Shown here: in pieces, positions 36,354 to 46,059 of the stretch
Layout of the letters: each line of letters opens with the position of its first letter
Position numbering within the stretch: the stretch's first letter is position 1
Assembly (NCBI GenBank): GCA_903833275.1
Contig: CAILEP010000030.1
Span: 21,846 to 85,845 of the forward strand
DNA length: 64,000 nt
Source of the DNA: an uncultured Bdellovibrionales bacterium
GTDB taxonomy: Bacteria; Bdellovibrionota; Bdellovibrionia; Bdellovibrionales; UBA1609
Direction of reading: 5' to 3'
Notes under the pieces: model-generated
Seen by the model: only the letters and a program-made list of their open reading frames with translations
Told to the model about the DNA's origin: nothing
Databases searched by the model: none
Position numbers and translations under genes: made by a program

Positions 36354-36722
36354 ATGGACGCCGAAACGAAATGCCCGAAGTGCAGTTCTGAAAATATCTA
36401 TGCCGACGGCAATCTCTGGGTTTGCCCCGAGTGTGCGCACGAGTGGGCGCCTTCAACCAAAAGTTCAGCTGAAGACGCTGCGACAGAAGCAAACGCCCAA
36501 GCTGCGGGTGTTCGTGATGCTCACGGCAACGTTCTTGCTGACGGCGATTCAGTAACGGTTATTAAAGAGTTAAAAATTAAAGGTTCATCATCGGTTGTGA
36601 AGGTTGGCACCAAGGTAAAAAGCATTCGCCTTGTCGATGGTGACGACGGCCACGATATCGCCTGCAAGATTGACGGGATTGGCTCAATTAATCTTAAGTC
36701 TGAGTTTGTAAAGAAAGCCTAA
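36354..36722 (+). CDS. yjdM: YjdM (PhnA-like) zinc-ribbon protein
   Basis: This 122-residue cytoplasmic protein has an N-terminal zinc ribbon with two CxxC pairs ([10 protein letters not shown] and [10 protein letters not shown], residues 7-31) and the PhnA C-terminal domain with [25 protein letters not shown]. The family was once tied to phosphonate use but that link is not supported by experiment; its function is open. GAGG precedes the ATG. Residues 35-55 form an Ala/Glu-rich linker. Confidence 0.88.
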   Translation: MDAETKCPKCSSENIYADGNLWVCPECAHEWAPSTKSSAEDAATEANAQAAGVRDAHGNVLADGDSVTVIKELKIKGSSSVVKVGTKVKSIRLVDGDDGHDIACKIDGIGSINLKSEFVKKA

Positions 36723-36737
36723 GTTTATCGGGCCATT

Positions 36738-39053
36738 TTAAAGTTTTATTTTTCTCAAGCGCAAGGCATTGGTGATAACTGAAACCGAGCTGAGGCTCAT
36801 CGCGGCTGCCGCAACCATCGGGTTCAAAAGTAAGCCGAAATGTGGATAGAGAACCCCGGCCGCAAGTGGGACACCAACGGTGTTGTAAAAAAACGCAAAA
36901 AATAAATTTTGTTTAATATTTGTGATTGTGCCGGCGCTCAGCGCTCGAGCTCGAATGATGCCGCGCAAATCACCTTTGACCAAAGTAATGCCAGCCGTGT
37001 GCATGGCCACTTCAGTGCCCGCTCCCATCGCAATGCCCACATGGGCTTGCGCCAACGCGGGGGCGTCGTTTATGCCGTCACCAGCCATTGCGACCACGTG
37101 GCCTGCGGCTTGAAGGCTTTTCACAATTTCAGCTTTTTTAGACGGCAAAACATCGGCGAAAACCTTCTCGATGCCGATTACTTTAGCAACTGATTCGGCG
37201 GTCTTTTGGTTGTCGCCGGTAACCATCACAACATTTATGCCAAGCGATCTGATTTCTCGAATCGCAGCTGCGGTCGTTTCTTTGATTGGGTCCATGACGC
37301 CGATGACACCGGCCAGTTTTCTGTCAACGGCGACGAACATAACGGTTTGCCCGCCTTCTCTGAGTTGCGAGAGCTCGGGTTGCATCTTGGCCAAATCAAT
37401 TTCGAGTTCGCCCATGAGAAGCTCATTGCCAACGCAAATTGATTTGCCGACGGCTGAGCCGCGCGCGCCCTTACCGGTCAGTGAATTGAAATTATCAACT
37501 GGCGAAAGGCTGACCTTCTTTTCATGGGCGAATGCGACAATCGCACCGGCGAGGGCGTGCTCACTGACCTGTTCAAGGCTTGCGGCCAAACCAAGAGCGT
37601 CGCCCTCAGAAAAACCGTTAAGTGCTTTGAATAAAACAACTCGCGGTTTGCCAGCGGTCAGAGTGCCTGTTTTGTCGACGACTAAGGTGTCGACATTTCT
37701 CATAATCTCAATGGCCTCGGCATTTTTAAACAAAACGCCAATGGTCGCCCCGCGGCCCGTTGCCACCATAATCGAAATTGGCGTGGCCAGGCCCAAGGCG
37801 CACGGGCAGGCAATGATTAATACGGCGATTGAATTGACTAACGCATGGGCGAGTTTTGGCTCTGGTCCAAAAGCGAACCATACAATAGCGGTAAGAGCAG
37901 AAGCTAAAATCACAATTGGCACAAAGTAAGAAGAAACTCGATCCACCAGTTTTTGTATCGGGGCGCGAGAGCGCTGTGCTTCTGAGACCATTTGCACAAT
38001 TTGTGACAGCAGCGTGCTCTTGCCGATTTTTTCGGCCCGTATAACAATTGAGCCCGTGCCGTTTATAGTCGCGCCCACAACTTTGCTGCCTGGCGATTTC
38101 TCAACCGGGATGGGTTCGCCCGTAACCATAGATTCGTCAACCGGCGACCAGCCAGAAATGACAATTCCGTCGACCGGTATTTTTTCGCCTGGTCTGACTC
38201 GCAAAAGATCTCCGACTTTGATGGCTTGAAGTGGGACATCTGTTTCAACAGAATCAGCTCCAATGAGTCGAGCCGTTTTTGGTGCTAGCCCAAGGAGGGT
38301 TGTGATGGCCGACGCCGTTTGGCCGCGGGCTTTTAATTCAAGCACTTGCCCCAGAAGAACAAGTGCGACAATAACACTGGCGGCTTCAAAATAGAGACCC
38401 ACTTCGCCCGTCATCGGGTCTTTAAAAACCGGGGGGATCCAATTGCTGAAGAGGACAACAGTAAGGCTATAACTATAGGCAATCGCAACCCCGAGGCCGA
38501 TCAGCGTAAACATGTTGGGGTTTCGCATTTTTACGGACTGATAAAATTTAATAAAAAGTGGGTAAGCGCACCAGAAGACAACTGGGGTGGATAGAAAAAG
38601 TTCGACCCATTTGAGTTGAGCAAGTATTTCTTTCGATTCGATCAGGCTTCGGCCGCCCATTGTGATAAAAAGTAAGGGCAGGCTAAAGCCTGCCGCAACC
38701 AAAAATCTCATGACCATTAATTTGTACTCAGAATTATCAAGTGGGAGTTCGGTCGGATGAAGTGTTTCAAGAGACATCCCGCACAGAGGGCAGCTGCCAG
38801 GGCCGAGCCTTACAATTTGTGGGTGCATTGGGCAGGTGTATTCTATTTTGTCATCATGCTCGGCTAAAACCGTAGCGAAATTGGTGGCGGGGCTCAAAAA
38901 ATTATCAGGATGTTGTTCAAATTTAGTCTTGCACTTGATGCTGCAGAAATAGAACGTTTGACCGCCATATCGTGTTTGGTTTTTGGCTGAGAGGGGGGAG
39001 ACAGTCATTTTGCAGACTGGGTCGATGGCTAAACTAGGGTCATGGGCCTTCAT
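36738..39053 (-). CDS. Copper-type P1B ATPase with YHS and heavy-metal-binding domains
   Basis: This 771-residue heavy-metal transporter exports or delivers copper, probably Cu(I). It has an N-terminal YHS domain (10-53, DPVCKM and [10 protein letters not shown]), a short metal-binding domain (72-94, YTCPMHPQI and [11 protein letters not shown]), eight membrane helices with [13 protein letters not shown] in the sixth, the phosphatase motif MVTGEP, phosphorylation site DKTGT and hinge [12 protein letters not shown]. The usual SEHPLA motif reads SEHALA. The neighbouring nirK-sco genes need copper, so a supply role is plausible beside detoxification. A TTG directly before the chosen ATG is an alternative start. 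Confidence 0.9.
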   Translation of the reverse strand: MKAHDPSLAIDPVCKMTVSPLSAKNQTRYGGQTFYFCSIKCKTKFEQHPDNFLSPATNFATVLAEHDDKIEYTCPMHPQIVRLGPGSCPLCGMSLETLHPTELPLDNSEYKLMVMRFLVAAGFSLPLLFITMGGRSLIESKEILAQLKWVELFLSTPVVFWCAYPLFIKFYQSVKMRNPNMFTLIGLGVAIAYSYSLTVVLFSNWIPPVFKDPMTGEVGLYFEAASVIVALVLLGQVLELKARGQTASAITTLLGLAPKTARLIGADSVETDVPLQAIKVGDLLRVRPGEKIPVDGIVISGWSPVDESMVTGEPIPVEKSPGSKVVGATINGTGSIVIRAEKIGKSTLLSQIVQMVSEAQRSRAPIQKLVDRVSSYFVPIVILASALTAIVWFAFGPEPKLAHALVNSIAVLIIACPCALGLATPISIMVATGRGATIGVLFKNAEAIEIMRNVDTLVVDKTGTLTAGKPRVVLFKALNGFSEGDALGLAASLEQVSEHALAGAIVAFAHEKKVSLSPVDNFNSLTGKGARGSAVGKSICVGNELLMGELEIDLAKMQPELSQLREGGQTVMFVAVDRKLAGVIGVMDPIKETTAAAIREIRSLGINVVMVTGDNQKTAESVAKVIGIEKVFADVLPSKKAEIVKSLQAAGHVVAMAGDGINDAPALAQAHVGIAMGAGTEVAMHTAGITLVKGDLRGIIRARALSAGTITNIKQNLFFAFFYNTVGVPLAAGVLYPHFGLLLNPMVAAAAMSLSSVSVITNALRLRKIKL

Positions 39054-39127
39054 CAAAAATTACCCCTATTGGCCCAGTTCAATAGGTTGATTTAAAGAGC
39101 GCGTCAACGCGACACGCGTTAAGCCCG

Positions 39128-39547
39128 TTAAAATTTGATTTCGCCCTCAAGCATAAATGAATTCTTCTTTTTTATTCTAAGCCCCATATGTGACGTGCCA
39201 TCATCACTTTCAATGGCGCGAGCTTTAAAAAGGCTCTTGTGTAAACTAGCGGCGATCGCAACAGAATCGTCATCTTTTTGTGGGCTAATCTTCATGCGCT
39301 TCATTGCCTCAGCGGTCACGCTTGAAATGTTTTGTAGCGCCTCGATTTGCATCAAGGTAAGAGGGCTGCCGTCAGGGGCGCCTAAGGCCTTACCAAACTC
39401 GCGTTGGCATTTGCAGTCTGATTTTGCAGCGAGAGAGTCAGCCACGCTTTTTGAAATTACGGTGGGGTCGGTATAGGTGGTAGCGACTTGTGGCGGCTCA
39501 GCAAAAGCCAATGAAAAATTAAGTATCAAGAGCGCGATTAAACCCAT
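39128..39547 (-). CDS. Small exported protein of unknown function
   Basis: This 139-residue protein has a signal peptide (MGLIALLILNFSLAFA) and a mature region with one Cys pair (CKCQ) and a basic patch (RIKKKNSF). No family is recognised. The start at 39547 gives a compact signal peptide; an upstream in-frame ATG at 39583 is possible. It lies 74 bases beyond the P-type ATPase start on the same strand and could precede it in a transcript. A copper role is only a guess from position. Confidence 0.5.
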   Translation of the reverse strand: MGLIALLILNFSLAFAEPPQVATTYTDPTVISKSVADSLAAKSDCKCQREFGKALGAPDGSPLTLMQIEALQNISSVTAEAMKRMKISPQKDDDSVAIAASLHKSLFKARAIESDDGTSHMGLRIKKKNSFMLEGEIKF

Positions 39548-39644
39548 ATGGCCAAATAGAATTGCAAAATTCAGACCGCACATTTGGGTCCGCTTCGTCG
39601 GTATTCGATATGGGGGGGAGTGTTAAAGCGGCCCAAAAAAGAAG

Positions 39645-39661
39645 TGTCTAAACTTTAGACA
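39645..39661. promoter_or_regulatory. Palindrome TGTCTAAA-c-TTTAGACA, copy 1
   Basis: Eight-base perfect arms flank one central base in the divergent region between the small exported protein (minus, start 39547) and the JAMM-motif protein (plus, start 39749). The same palindrome occurs at 52253-52271. Size and symmetry fit a dimeric repressor site; the regulator is unknown. Confidence 0.5.
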
Positions 39662-39748
39662 GCTCTCTAGCGGCGGGCCGTACATTGCGTGGCGCCGCCT
39701 TTGCACTTCACTCATGCGAAAATAGAAATGTGGTTTCAAAGAGGATAT

Positions 39749-40561
39749 ATGAAGCGCCTGCTAGTTATTTTTCTTATATTTGTCACTCAAGGCGCTTTCG
39801 CCGACAAAATTTGTAACGAATTGCTGTCGGGGCGTCTTGAAAGCATGATGAAACTCGATCTTCAAACCGCTCAAAAAACAGTCGTATTAACCCGTAAAAT
39901 ACTTAACGGTGAGCGCCCATGGCTATTTTGGGGTGAGCGTAAGAACCCGTGGGTCAATTTCGAAGGGCAAAGGGTGCTTGTGGTCTTGCCACTCAATGGC
40001 ACCTTTAAAATTAAAGACCCTAGCCTCAGTATGACCTTTCAAAATGTGATGAGTTCAGAAAGTTTTATTGAGCTCTTTCCAGAACTGCAGACAGATATTT
40101 CGGCAATTCTCAATCTGTCATTGCGAACGGGTTATGAGTGGGGCGTCTTTGTTTTCGCGGTCCGAGATCATTTGGGGCAGGTTCGGTTGCTTGCGAATCT
40201 ACTTCCGTTTACCTCAAAAAGCCCGAGCTCTATTCGCGCTGGAGAATTGACGCTTGGTATGTCTTCGCTTGTATCGCGCGTTCAGGCCGAAATACCTGAA
40301 GGGGCAAGCGAGTGGGAAGTTCTCGAGATGTGGAACATCCACACCCACCCTGGTGGCTTTAGCCCGATCTCAAACGGCGATGCCATAATGACAAGAATGA
40401 TGTTTGAATCCGTTCTTTTCAAATCTCTGCGATTTCGAATGATCGCGATTACAACGAAAGACCCGACAGTTTTTTCTCTCGCCAGAGACGCAACCGAGCC
40501 GAAGATGTATTTTAAAATCGACAAGAAAAACGGTTGGCGCACGGAGCTGATTCAGCCCTAG
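39749..40561 (+). CDS. Exported protein with JAMM metalloprotease motif
   Basis: This 270-residue protein has a signal peptide (cleavage after AFA, residue 18). Its C-terminal part carries H198-x-H200-x7-S208-x2-D211 in NIHTHPGGFSPISNGD. This matches exactly the zinc-binding JAMM/MPN+ signature H-x-H-x7-S-x2-D of deubiquitinase-like and RadC-like proteins. The catalytic Glu should lie upstream on a strand; E130 in GYEWGVFVF is a candidate. Residues 20-125 are unassigned. An exported JAMM enzyme is unusual, since most act in the cytoplasm. AGAGGATAT before the ATG fixes the start. Confidence 0.6.
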   Translation: MKRLLVIFLIFVTQGAFADKICNELLSGRLESMMKLDLQTAQKTVVLTRKILNGERPWLFWGERKNPWVNFEGQRVLVVLPLNGTFKIKDPSLSMTFQNVMSSESFIELFPELQTDISAILNLSLRTGYEWGVFVFAVRDHLGQVRLLANLLPFTSKSPSSIRAGELTLGMSSLVSRVQAEIPEGASEWEVLEMWNIHTHPGGFSPISNGDAIMTRMMFESVLFKSLRFRMIAITTKDPTVFSLARDATEPKMYFKIDKKNGWRTELIQP

Positions 40562-40605
40562 CCCCGAATTGGTTAAGGCATTGTAGGTTCGCATTCATTT
40601 CGCAA

Positions 40606-40950
40606 TTATAAAAGGTTACTCCAGGGCCCGGCGTTGAGCACATTGTCAAAGCCCTGGGCCTTTAAAATGCCGACGGCCATGCCACTGCGCGTGCCCGAAG
40701 CGCAGCAGACTAAAATGGTTTTGCTTTTATTGAGCTGGTTTGCCTTTGCGCCGAGCTCTTGAAGCGGGATGTTTATGCTGCCCGCGAAATTGCCAGTAGT
40801 GAATTCGGCCGGTGATCTCACATCCACGACAATCGCGCCGTTTTTTAAATACTCTGGCAATTTTGATTTTATTGAACGAAACATAACCCACCTCCTGATA
40901 AAAAAGGCCGCAGCTAAAACTATTAAGACGTAGTTGATATAATTTGGCAC
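40606..40950 (-). CDS. Membrane-anchored rhodanese
   Basis: This 114-residue protein has one N-terminal membrane helix (about 5-20) followed by a single rhodanese domain with VVDVRSPAEF and the active-site loop VCCASGTRSG, Cys83 being the likely sulfur acceptor. It starts at GTG with AAAGGA seven bases upstream and follows nnrS after three bases, so the two form an operon. Rhodanese-NnrS pairs occur in denitrification gene sets, where a sulfur-relay or cysteine-repair role under NO stress is proposed. Confidence 0.85.
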   Translation of the reverse strand: MPNYINYVLIVLAAAFFIRRWVMFRSIKSKLPEYLKNGAIVVDVRSPAEFTTGNFAGSINIPLQELGAKANQLNKSKTILVCCASGTRSGMAVGILKAQGFDNVLNAGPWSNLL

Positions 40951-40953
40951 GGG

Positions 40954-42111
40954 TTAATCCTTTGTGAATGAGGTTGGCTTGACCTTCAGAATTTTTGGCA
41001 AAAACACTGACGCCCATAGAAGTATAGCGACGCACCAAATGAGTGCCGCGTAAGCTAGGTGGTGATTATAGGTCTTCGGCATCATGATGGCGATCACCCT
41101 TGTGGCGGTTGACAAAAGTAAAAGCCACGCGACAACCGACAGAATTTTTGATTTTTTCTCAAGGTCGAGGCCATGGCCGCCGTGCGCAAGTGTGACTCTG
41201 GTGGCGACCATCAGAATCATCAGGCCAAAACCTGCAATGAAAACCAAATGCAGCCCGTCAACCGCGTGGGCGGGCCAAAGTGCAGGCGCCCAAACGCCTA
41301 AGCTCACAGAGAGAGTTGAGAGCCAAAGCCAAAAAGCGTGTGGCCCATTTGACTTTGGGCGCCGCCAGATCTTCCAGTGTGCTAATGCAATGTAAGACAC
41401 CGCGAGAGCACGAGTCAGGTAGCCAAGTTGAGCGTGACCGGCGACCTCGATCGCAAAGCCGATCGTGAAAACTGAAGCAACGAGTGCTGGCGCCAAGTAT
41501 TTTTTAGATTGAATATCTTGAATCTCACTCGAGTTTACCTCGTCAGGCGGTGGCGCCCAGCCCATCAGTGCCGGAAGAAGTTTAACACCGACGCCCATCA
41601 TAAGGGCCAAAATTGCACCTTGCGTAAATATCAATCGGCCAAATTGTCCAAGAGCGTTTGGTAGAATTCCAAATTCATTGAGGGCGAGTAGAATTGGGCC
41701 GAAGATGCCCATCGCAATCCCAAGGCCCACGAGTAAAAAAAATTTGGGCAGCTGGGTTTTTCGTAAGCGAACCCGCTTTGCTGCGAAAATAGCGATTAAC
41801 ATAAATACAGCTGACGAAAGTAGGTGTACGTAGATTCGGCTCTCGAGAAAACTCGACATAAATACCAAAACCAACGCCACGCAGGCCGCAATCACTTCAA
41901 ATAGTCGCGCGTGAGCCGTTTGGGTAAATTTCGGGATCGCCGTCATCAGAAACCCCGAGGCGAAAGAGGCCAGAAAACCGCCAATCATTAAATCTGGGTG
42001 AAAGCGACCTGGGTAATCAAGGGTCAGATTAAAACCAAAAGAAATCCAGGCGCTGGCGCCGAGAAGTGCGGCGATTAGCCCGAGTGGAAATAAAACTCGG
42101 TAGGGGCTCAA
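40954..42111 (-). CDS. nnrS: NnrS family membrane protein
   Basis: This 385-residue polytopic protein with about twelve hydrophobic segments belongs to NnrS, a haem- and copper-containing membrane protein that protects against nitric oxide. Landmarks are FHPDLMIGGFLASFASGFLMTAIPKFT near the N-terminus, GVGVKLLPALMGW in the middle, and MVATRVTLAHGGHGL, which carries conserved His residues. It starts at TTG, fixed by GGAGG five bases upstream. It is transcribed divergently from the nirK operon, so both may answer to the same signal. Confidence 0.9.
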   Translation of the reverse strand: MSPYRVLFPLGLIAALLGASAWISFGFNLTLDYPGRFHPDLMIGGFLASFASGFLMTAIPKFTQTAHARLFEVIAACVALVLVFMSSFLESRIYVHLLSSAVFMLIAIFAAKRVRLRKTQLPKFFLLVGLGIAMGIFGPILLALNEFGILPNALGQFGRLIFTQGAILALMMGVGVKLLPALMGWAPPPDEVNSSEIQDIQSKKYLAPALVASVFTIGFAIEVAGHAQLGYLTRALAVSYIALAHWKIWRRPKSNGPHAFWLWLSTLSVSLGVWAPALWPAHAVDGLHLVFIAGFGLMILMVATRVTLAHGGHGLDLEKKSKILSVVAWLLLLSTATRVIAIMMPKTYNHHLAYAALIWCVAILLWASVFLPKILKVKPTSFTKD

Positions 42112-42148
42112 GAGATCCTCCAGACGATGAGCATTTTATAAACACAGC

Positions 42149-42158
42149 TTAATATTAA
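42149..42158. promoter_or_regulatory. A/T palindrome in the nnrS-nirK divergent region
   Basis: TTAATATTAA, followed at once by the palindrome AATCGATT (42157-42164), sits near the middle of the 150-base divergent region. I find no clean FNR/NnrR (TTGAT-N4-ATCAA) or NsrR consensus, so if the operons are NO-controlled the site has diverged. Confidence 0.25.
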
Positions 42159-42220
42159 TCGATTGAACATTAAAGGCGATGCCGTATCTTAAGGTTAACT
42201 AGTATCACCGATAGATAGTT

Positions 42221-42238
42221 TTGGTAAGATATTGGTAA
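42221..42238 (+). promoter_or_regulatory. Direct repeat TTGGTAA upstream of nirK
   Basis: Two copies of TTGGTAA begin 11 bases apart (42221 and 42232), one helical turn, ending 23 bases before the nirK start. The second copy runs into TAATAAT, which could serve as a -10 element. A regulator binding one face of the DNA is plausible. Confidence 0.35.
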
Positions 42239-42261
42239 TAATTAGAGGGGAGAACGGCACC

Positions 42262-43713
42262 ATGAAGTTTTTAAGAAGTATAGGCACAGCTGTAATCACT
42301 ATTGCAATCTGCGGAGCTTTTGCGATGGGTTCGCCTGAGCGAAATCGGTCTGAAAAAATCGAAGGTCAAGAAACGGCGACACTTACTGACGCACCTCTGG
42401 TGCCATCACCAATCACGCGGCATAATGCTACGAAGGTGGTGGTGCACCTTGAGGTAAAAGAAGTTGAAGGTCGGTTATCCGACGGGGTGAAGTACACGTT
42501 CTGGACATTTGGTGGCAAAGTGCCAGGTAGGTTTATCAGAATCAGAGAGGGTGATCTTGTCGAATTTCATCTCGATAACCACCCAAACAACAAGATGCCC
42601 CACAATATTGATTTACATGCTGTCATCGGGCCGGGCGGCGGCGCGGCGAGCTCATTGACGGCGCCAGGCCACAGTTCAGTGTTTTCGTTTAAATCGTTGA
42701 ACCCGGGGCTCTATGTATATCATTGCGCAACGGCGCCAGTTGCAATGCACGTGGCAAATGGAATGTATGGCCTTATATTGGTTGAGCCCCAAGAAGGTCT
42801 GCCAAAAGTTGATCATGAATTTTACGTCATGCAGGGCGACTTCTACACGAAGGGCCCAAATGGGCAACAGGGTCTACAGCCCTTTAGTATGGACAAAGCG
42901 GTTGCTGAAAAGCCTGAATACGTTGTGTTTAACGGTGCGGTGGGTGCACTTTTGGGTGACAACGCACTTACCGCCAAGGTCGGCGAGACGGTTCGCTTGT
43001 ACGTCGGCAATGGTGGCCCAAATCTTACGTCGTCATTTCATGTGATTGGTGAAATTTTCGACAACGTTTGGCAAGAGGGTAACACAAGCACTGTCGTTCA
43101 CAACGTTCAAACGACAATGATACCAGCCGGTGGTGCCGCTATCGTAGATTTTAAAGTAAGTGCGCCCGGTACTTTCATATTAGTCGATCACTCGCTGACT
43201 CGCGCGTTTAACAAGGGCGCAATCGGGCAACTAAAAGTCTCCGGCGCCGAAGACAAGTTGGTGTATTCGGGTAAAATCAGCGACGAAGTGTATATGCCAG
43301 AGGGCACCGGCTTTCATGTTGCAGAGCAGCCGTCGAGTTTTGCCCCGGCGGCCAAAACTAAAGCCGAACGAATTGCCCATGGTGAAACTATTTTTAAGGC
43401 AAATTGCGTCGCCTGCCACCAGGTAAATGGTCAGGGGATACCCAATGCGTTTCCGCCTCTCGCCAAATCAGACTATTTGAACCAAGACAAGGTTCGTGCA
43501 ATCAAGGTCGTTTCCGAAGGATTGCAGGGGAATGTTAAAGTTAACGGCCAGCAGTTTAATGGAGTGATGCCCGCGTGGAGCCTCACTGACGAAGATATCG
43601 CAAATGTTCTTACATTTATTTACAATTCGTGGGGAAATTCTGGCAAAGAAGTCACCCCCTCAGATGTAAAAAGCAGTCGGGGCAAAACAGGTAAAGCTGT
43701 GCAGTCAGAATGA
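42262..43713 (+). CDS. nirK: Copper nitrite reductase fused to cytochrome c
   Basis: This 483-residue exported enzyme reduces nitrite to nitric oxide in the periplasm. All copper ligands are present. Type 1 copper uses H114 (MPHNID), C155 and H163 and M168 ([16 protein letters not shown]). Type 2 copper uses H119, H154 and H260 (SSFHVIG). A C-terminal cytochrome c domain follows with the haem site C382-VA-C385-H386 and MPAW as likely axial Met. The fusion would let the cytochrome pass electrons directly to type 1 copper, as in known three-domain NirK forms. The signal peptide covers about residues 1-22. GGGGAG precedes the ATG. Confidence 0.95.
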   Translation: MKFLRSIGTAVITIAICGAFAMGSPERNRSEKIEGQETATLTDAPLVPSPITRHNATKVVVHLEVKEVEGRLSDGVKYTFWTFGGKVPGRFIRIREGDLVEFHLDNHPNNKMPHNIDLHAVIGPGGGAASSLTAPGHSSVFSFKSLNPGLYVYHCATAPVAMHVANGMYGLILVEPQEGLPKVDHEFYVMQGDFYTKGPNGQQGLQPFSMDKAVAEKPEYVVFNGAVGALLGDNALTAKVGETVRLYVGNGGPNLTSSFHVIGEIFDNVWQEGNTSTVVHNVQTTMIPAGGAAIVDFKVSAPGTFILVDHSLTRAFNKGAIGQLKVSGAEDKLVYSGKISDEVYMPEGTGFHVAEQPSSFAPAAKTKAERIAHGETIFKANCVACHQVNGQGIPNAFPPLAKSDYLNQDKVRAIKVVSEGLQGNVKVNGQQFNGVMPAWSLTDEDIANVLTFIYNSWGNSGKEVTPSDVKSSRGKTGKAVQSE

Positions 43714-44522
43714 TTAATTGCCGACAGTTTGCGTGTTTCTTTTTGATATATGCTTTGTTACATTTAGGATTGAACTTGGCAAGAGGCGCGAGCGGCAATG
43801 ATCCGGGCATGGTCTACATACCCGGAGATAAATTTGAACCGTTTGACACTTCTGCCAAAAGCGCAAAAGAGAAGCCCGAGAAAAAACCGACGGTGTTTAT
43901 CGGGTCGTTTCTGTTAGATGTTTACCCAATCACAAATCGCGATTATTTGAAGTTCGTAAAAGGTCGTGCCGAGTGGCGAAAGACCAAAGTTAAAAGAATA
44001 TTCGCCGATACACACTACCTTCAGGGGTGGGCGTCGGACTTGAACATCGGAAATTTGAACTTGAAAAGCCCGGTCACTCAGGTCTCTTGGTTTGCGGCTA
44101 CGGCCTATTGTGCGTCGATAAATAAAGATCTACCGACGACGAATCAATTGGAATTCGCTCTGCTTGATAGTGGCCGAAGCCAGAACGAAATAAAACAAAA
44201 AATTCTTGCGTGGTACGGCGAGCCGAATCGGCAGAAGCTCCCACTTGTTGGTGCCGATGGCCCTAATGGTTACGGGGTGCACGATTTGGCGGCTCTAGTT
44301 TGGGAGTGGACCCAAGACTTCGGAAGCTTTTTAAGCACTTCTGATTCGCGAGAAAACGGCAAAGACGGAAATCTATTTTGCGGCAACGGCAGTCAGTTGG
44401 GAAACGCGGCCGACTACGCCGCTTTTATGCGTTATTCCTTTCGAGCAAGTCTAAAAGCTAACTATACAACGGCTAATCTTGGTTTTCGATGTGCGAAAGA
44501 AGTAAAAAATGAAACGAAATAG
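43710..44522 (+). CDS. Formylglycine-generating-enzyme-like protein (NirV-like)
   Basis: This 270-residue exported protein has a signal peptide (about 1-27) and an FGE-sulfatase/SUMF1 domain: [51 protein letters not shown] and the terminal LGFRCAKE. Proteins of this fold beside nirK are known as NirV, whose exact role in nitrite reduction is not settled. The only Cys near the usual FGE copper-site position is the one in GFRCAKE, so true formylglycine formation is doubtful. The ATG overlaps the nirK stop as ATGA, and sco follows with a 14-base overlap, so the three genes form one operon. Confidence 0.82.
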   Translation: MINCRQFACFFLIYALLHLGLNLARGASGNDPGMVYIPGDKFEPFDTSAKSAKEKPEKKPTVFIGSFLLDVYPITNRDYLKFVKGRAEWRKTKVKRIFADTHYLQGWASDLNIGNLNLKSPVTQVSWFAATAYCASINKDLPTTNQLEFALLDSGRSQNEIKQKILAWYGEPNRQKLPLVGADGPNGYGVHDLAALVWEWTQDFGSFLSTSDSRENGKDGNLFCGNGSQLGNAADYAAFMRYSFRASLKANYTTANLGFRCAKEVKNETK

Positions 44523-45123
44523 TAAGTTTGCGCTTCTGGCAATTGGCTTGGCGGTTTGGTCTTTCGGTTTGACTTCGGCAGTCGCGCACGAAGGTCATCA
44601 CAATGCTGAGGCGGCGCCGAACCCGATACATGGAGAGTCAATTTTTAATTTATCTTCGAAGTGGACCTCCCAAAACGAAAAGTTGATTCGACTAAAGGAT
44701 CTTCGTGGGCGGCCGGCGATTTTAGCTATGGTTTACACAAGTTGCGAAAGCGCGTGCCCGCTAATTATTGAAGATCTCAAGAAAATCGAAAAAAAATTAT
44801 CGTTGTCTGCTCGGCAGAGATTCTCAATATTGTTGTTTTCATTCGATTCTAAACGTGACACTCCGAAGCGCCTCAAGGCCTACGGCGAAAGCCGCAAGCT
44901 CGACCTGAATCGCTGGGCACTGTATCACGGCGCCGAGCACGCGGTGCGAGAGCTTGCGGCAGTGTTGGGTATTCGATTCAAGCGTGAAACCAATGGGGGT
45001 TTTGGCCATTCAAACGTCATCACGCTTATTGATTCAGAGGGGCTGGTGCAATACCAGCAATTGGGTTTAAATCAGGACCCAAGTGAATTTTTGTTGAAGG
45101 CGGAAGAGCTTTCTTCTAAATAA
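44509..45123 (+). CDS. Sco1/SenC-type copper chaperone
   Basis: This 204-residue periplasmic protein has a signal peptide (cleavage near AVA, residue 26), an HEGHH metal-binding-like stretch at the mature N-terminus, and a thioredoxin-fold Sco domain with Cys79-x3-Cys83 in TSCESACP and His167 in FGHSNVITL, the copper ligands. Sco proteins insert copper into cytochrome oxidase; here the position inside the nirK operon suggests delivery to nitrite reductase. It overlaps the previous gene by 14 bases. Confidence 0.9.
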   Translation: MKRNSKFALLAIGLAVWSFGLTSAVAHEGHHNAEAAPNPIHGESIFNLSSKWTSQNEKLIRLKDLRGRPAILAMVYTSCESACPLIIEDLKKIEKKLSLSARQRFSILLFSFDSKRDTPKRLKAYGESRKLDLNRWALYHGAEHAVRELAAVLGIRFKRETNGGFGHSNVITLIDSEGLVQYQQLGLNQDPSEFLLKAEELSSK

Positions 45124-45179
45124 CTCTGAATATTGGTTTGCGGACGATCGACATATCCAATGACGAAATAGGAGTTCTT

Positions 45180-45806
45180 TTGAAGAATCTGACAGTACTT
45201 GATCATCCAGTTTTAATGCACAAATTAAGAATATTGCGAGACCAGCGCACCACGAGCCATGAGTTTCGCCAAGTTCTGACCGAAATCGCCATGATGATGG
45301 CCTTTGAGGCGACAAAAGATTTAAAGTTAAAAACTGTGCAAATTACCACTCCGCTCGAGACCACCAAGGCCAAAAAAATTTCGACCCAAGTGTGCATCGC
45401 CTCGATACTTCGTGCGGGCGAAGGTATGGTTCAAGGCTTCACCCAGACTTTGCCTTTTGCCAGCGTCGGGCTGATCGGCATTGCTCGAGATAAAAAGACC
45501 AAGAACACCGTCGAGTATTATTTGAAGCTGCCGAAGAACATTAAAAACGCGAGTGTAATTTTGGTTGACCCGATGCTGGCCACCGGTGACACCGCCTTAT
45601 CTGCGATCGATCGGTTAAAAGAAAATAAGGTCAAATCGATTTTGTTTGTTAACATTTTGTCGTCTCGGGTCGGGATCAAAAAAATCCACGCCAGGCACCC
45701 AGATGTTAAAATAATAACTTTATCGGTTGAGCGCGCGTTGAACGATCATAACTATCTTCTGCCTGGCCTCGGCGATGCTGGCGACCGTATTTTTGGTACG
45801 GTTTAA
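45180..45806 (+). CDS. upp: Uracil phosphoribosyltransferase
   Basis: This 208-residue enzyme salvages uracil to UMP using PRPP. Family features are NLTVLDHPVLMHKLRILRD at the N-terminus, SILRAGEGMVQGF, the PRPP loop VILVDPMLATGDTALSA, and the terminal YLLPGLGDAGDRIFGT. I chose TTG at 45180 because AGGAG lies five bases upstream and the length then equals the E. coli enzyme; a TTG at 45138 would add 14 residues without support. Confidence 0.95.
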   Translation: MKNLTVLDHPVLMHKLRILRDQRTTSHEFRQVLTEIAMMMAFEATKDLKLKTVQITTPLETTKAKKISTQVCIASILRAGEGMVQGFTQTLPFASVGLIGIARDKKTKNTVEYYLKLPKNIKNASVILVDPMLATGDTALSAIDRLKENKVKSILFVNILSSRVGIKKIHARHPDVKIITLSVERALNDHNYLLPGLGDAGDRIFGTV

Positions 45807-45853
45807 AAACGCTATTCTAGTTCGCGGCTCAAAGCGCTGTGGTGCCGTCAAAG

Positions 45854-45890
45854 AAGGCCTTTCTCAACTTGTAGTCTTACTTGGCCTTTT
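45854..45890 (+). terminator. Candidate terminator after upp
   Basis: AAGGCC (45854-45859) and GGCCTT (45883-45888) can pair over six bases with a 23-base loop, running into eight T residues. The loop is long, so strength is uncertain. The remaining part of the gap to 46059 shows nothing further I can support. Confidence 0.4.
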
Positions 45891-46059
45891 TTTTCACCTA
45901 TTCGAAAAGTTGCTCTAGGCTCCAAAACTGGTGGTTGTGCGGTTCGAGCGACAAAAAGCGCCACCTGCTGACGCAATTTCTTCAAAAAATCAATCATTTG
46001 GCCTCGACCCTCACTTAAAACTCGAGATTTTTTTCGATTTCAATTAAATTAGCCTTCCT

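Noticed and set aside
37171..37929. 252-residue plus-strand frame opposite the copper ATPase
   Set aside because: It is fully antisense to a well-conserved gene, rich in Ser, Thr and Pro as expected of a mirrored frame, and has no ribosome binding site.
45930..45976. tRNA-like segment with GGTTCGAG and GGTGG...CCACC ends
   Set aside because: The T-arm does not form a five-base stem and there is no anticodon arm or D-arm at proper spacing.
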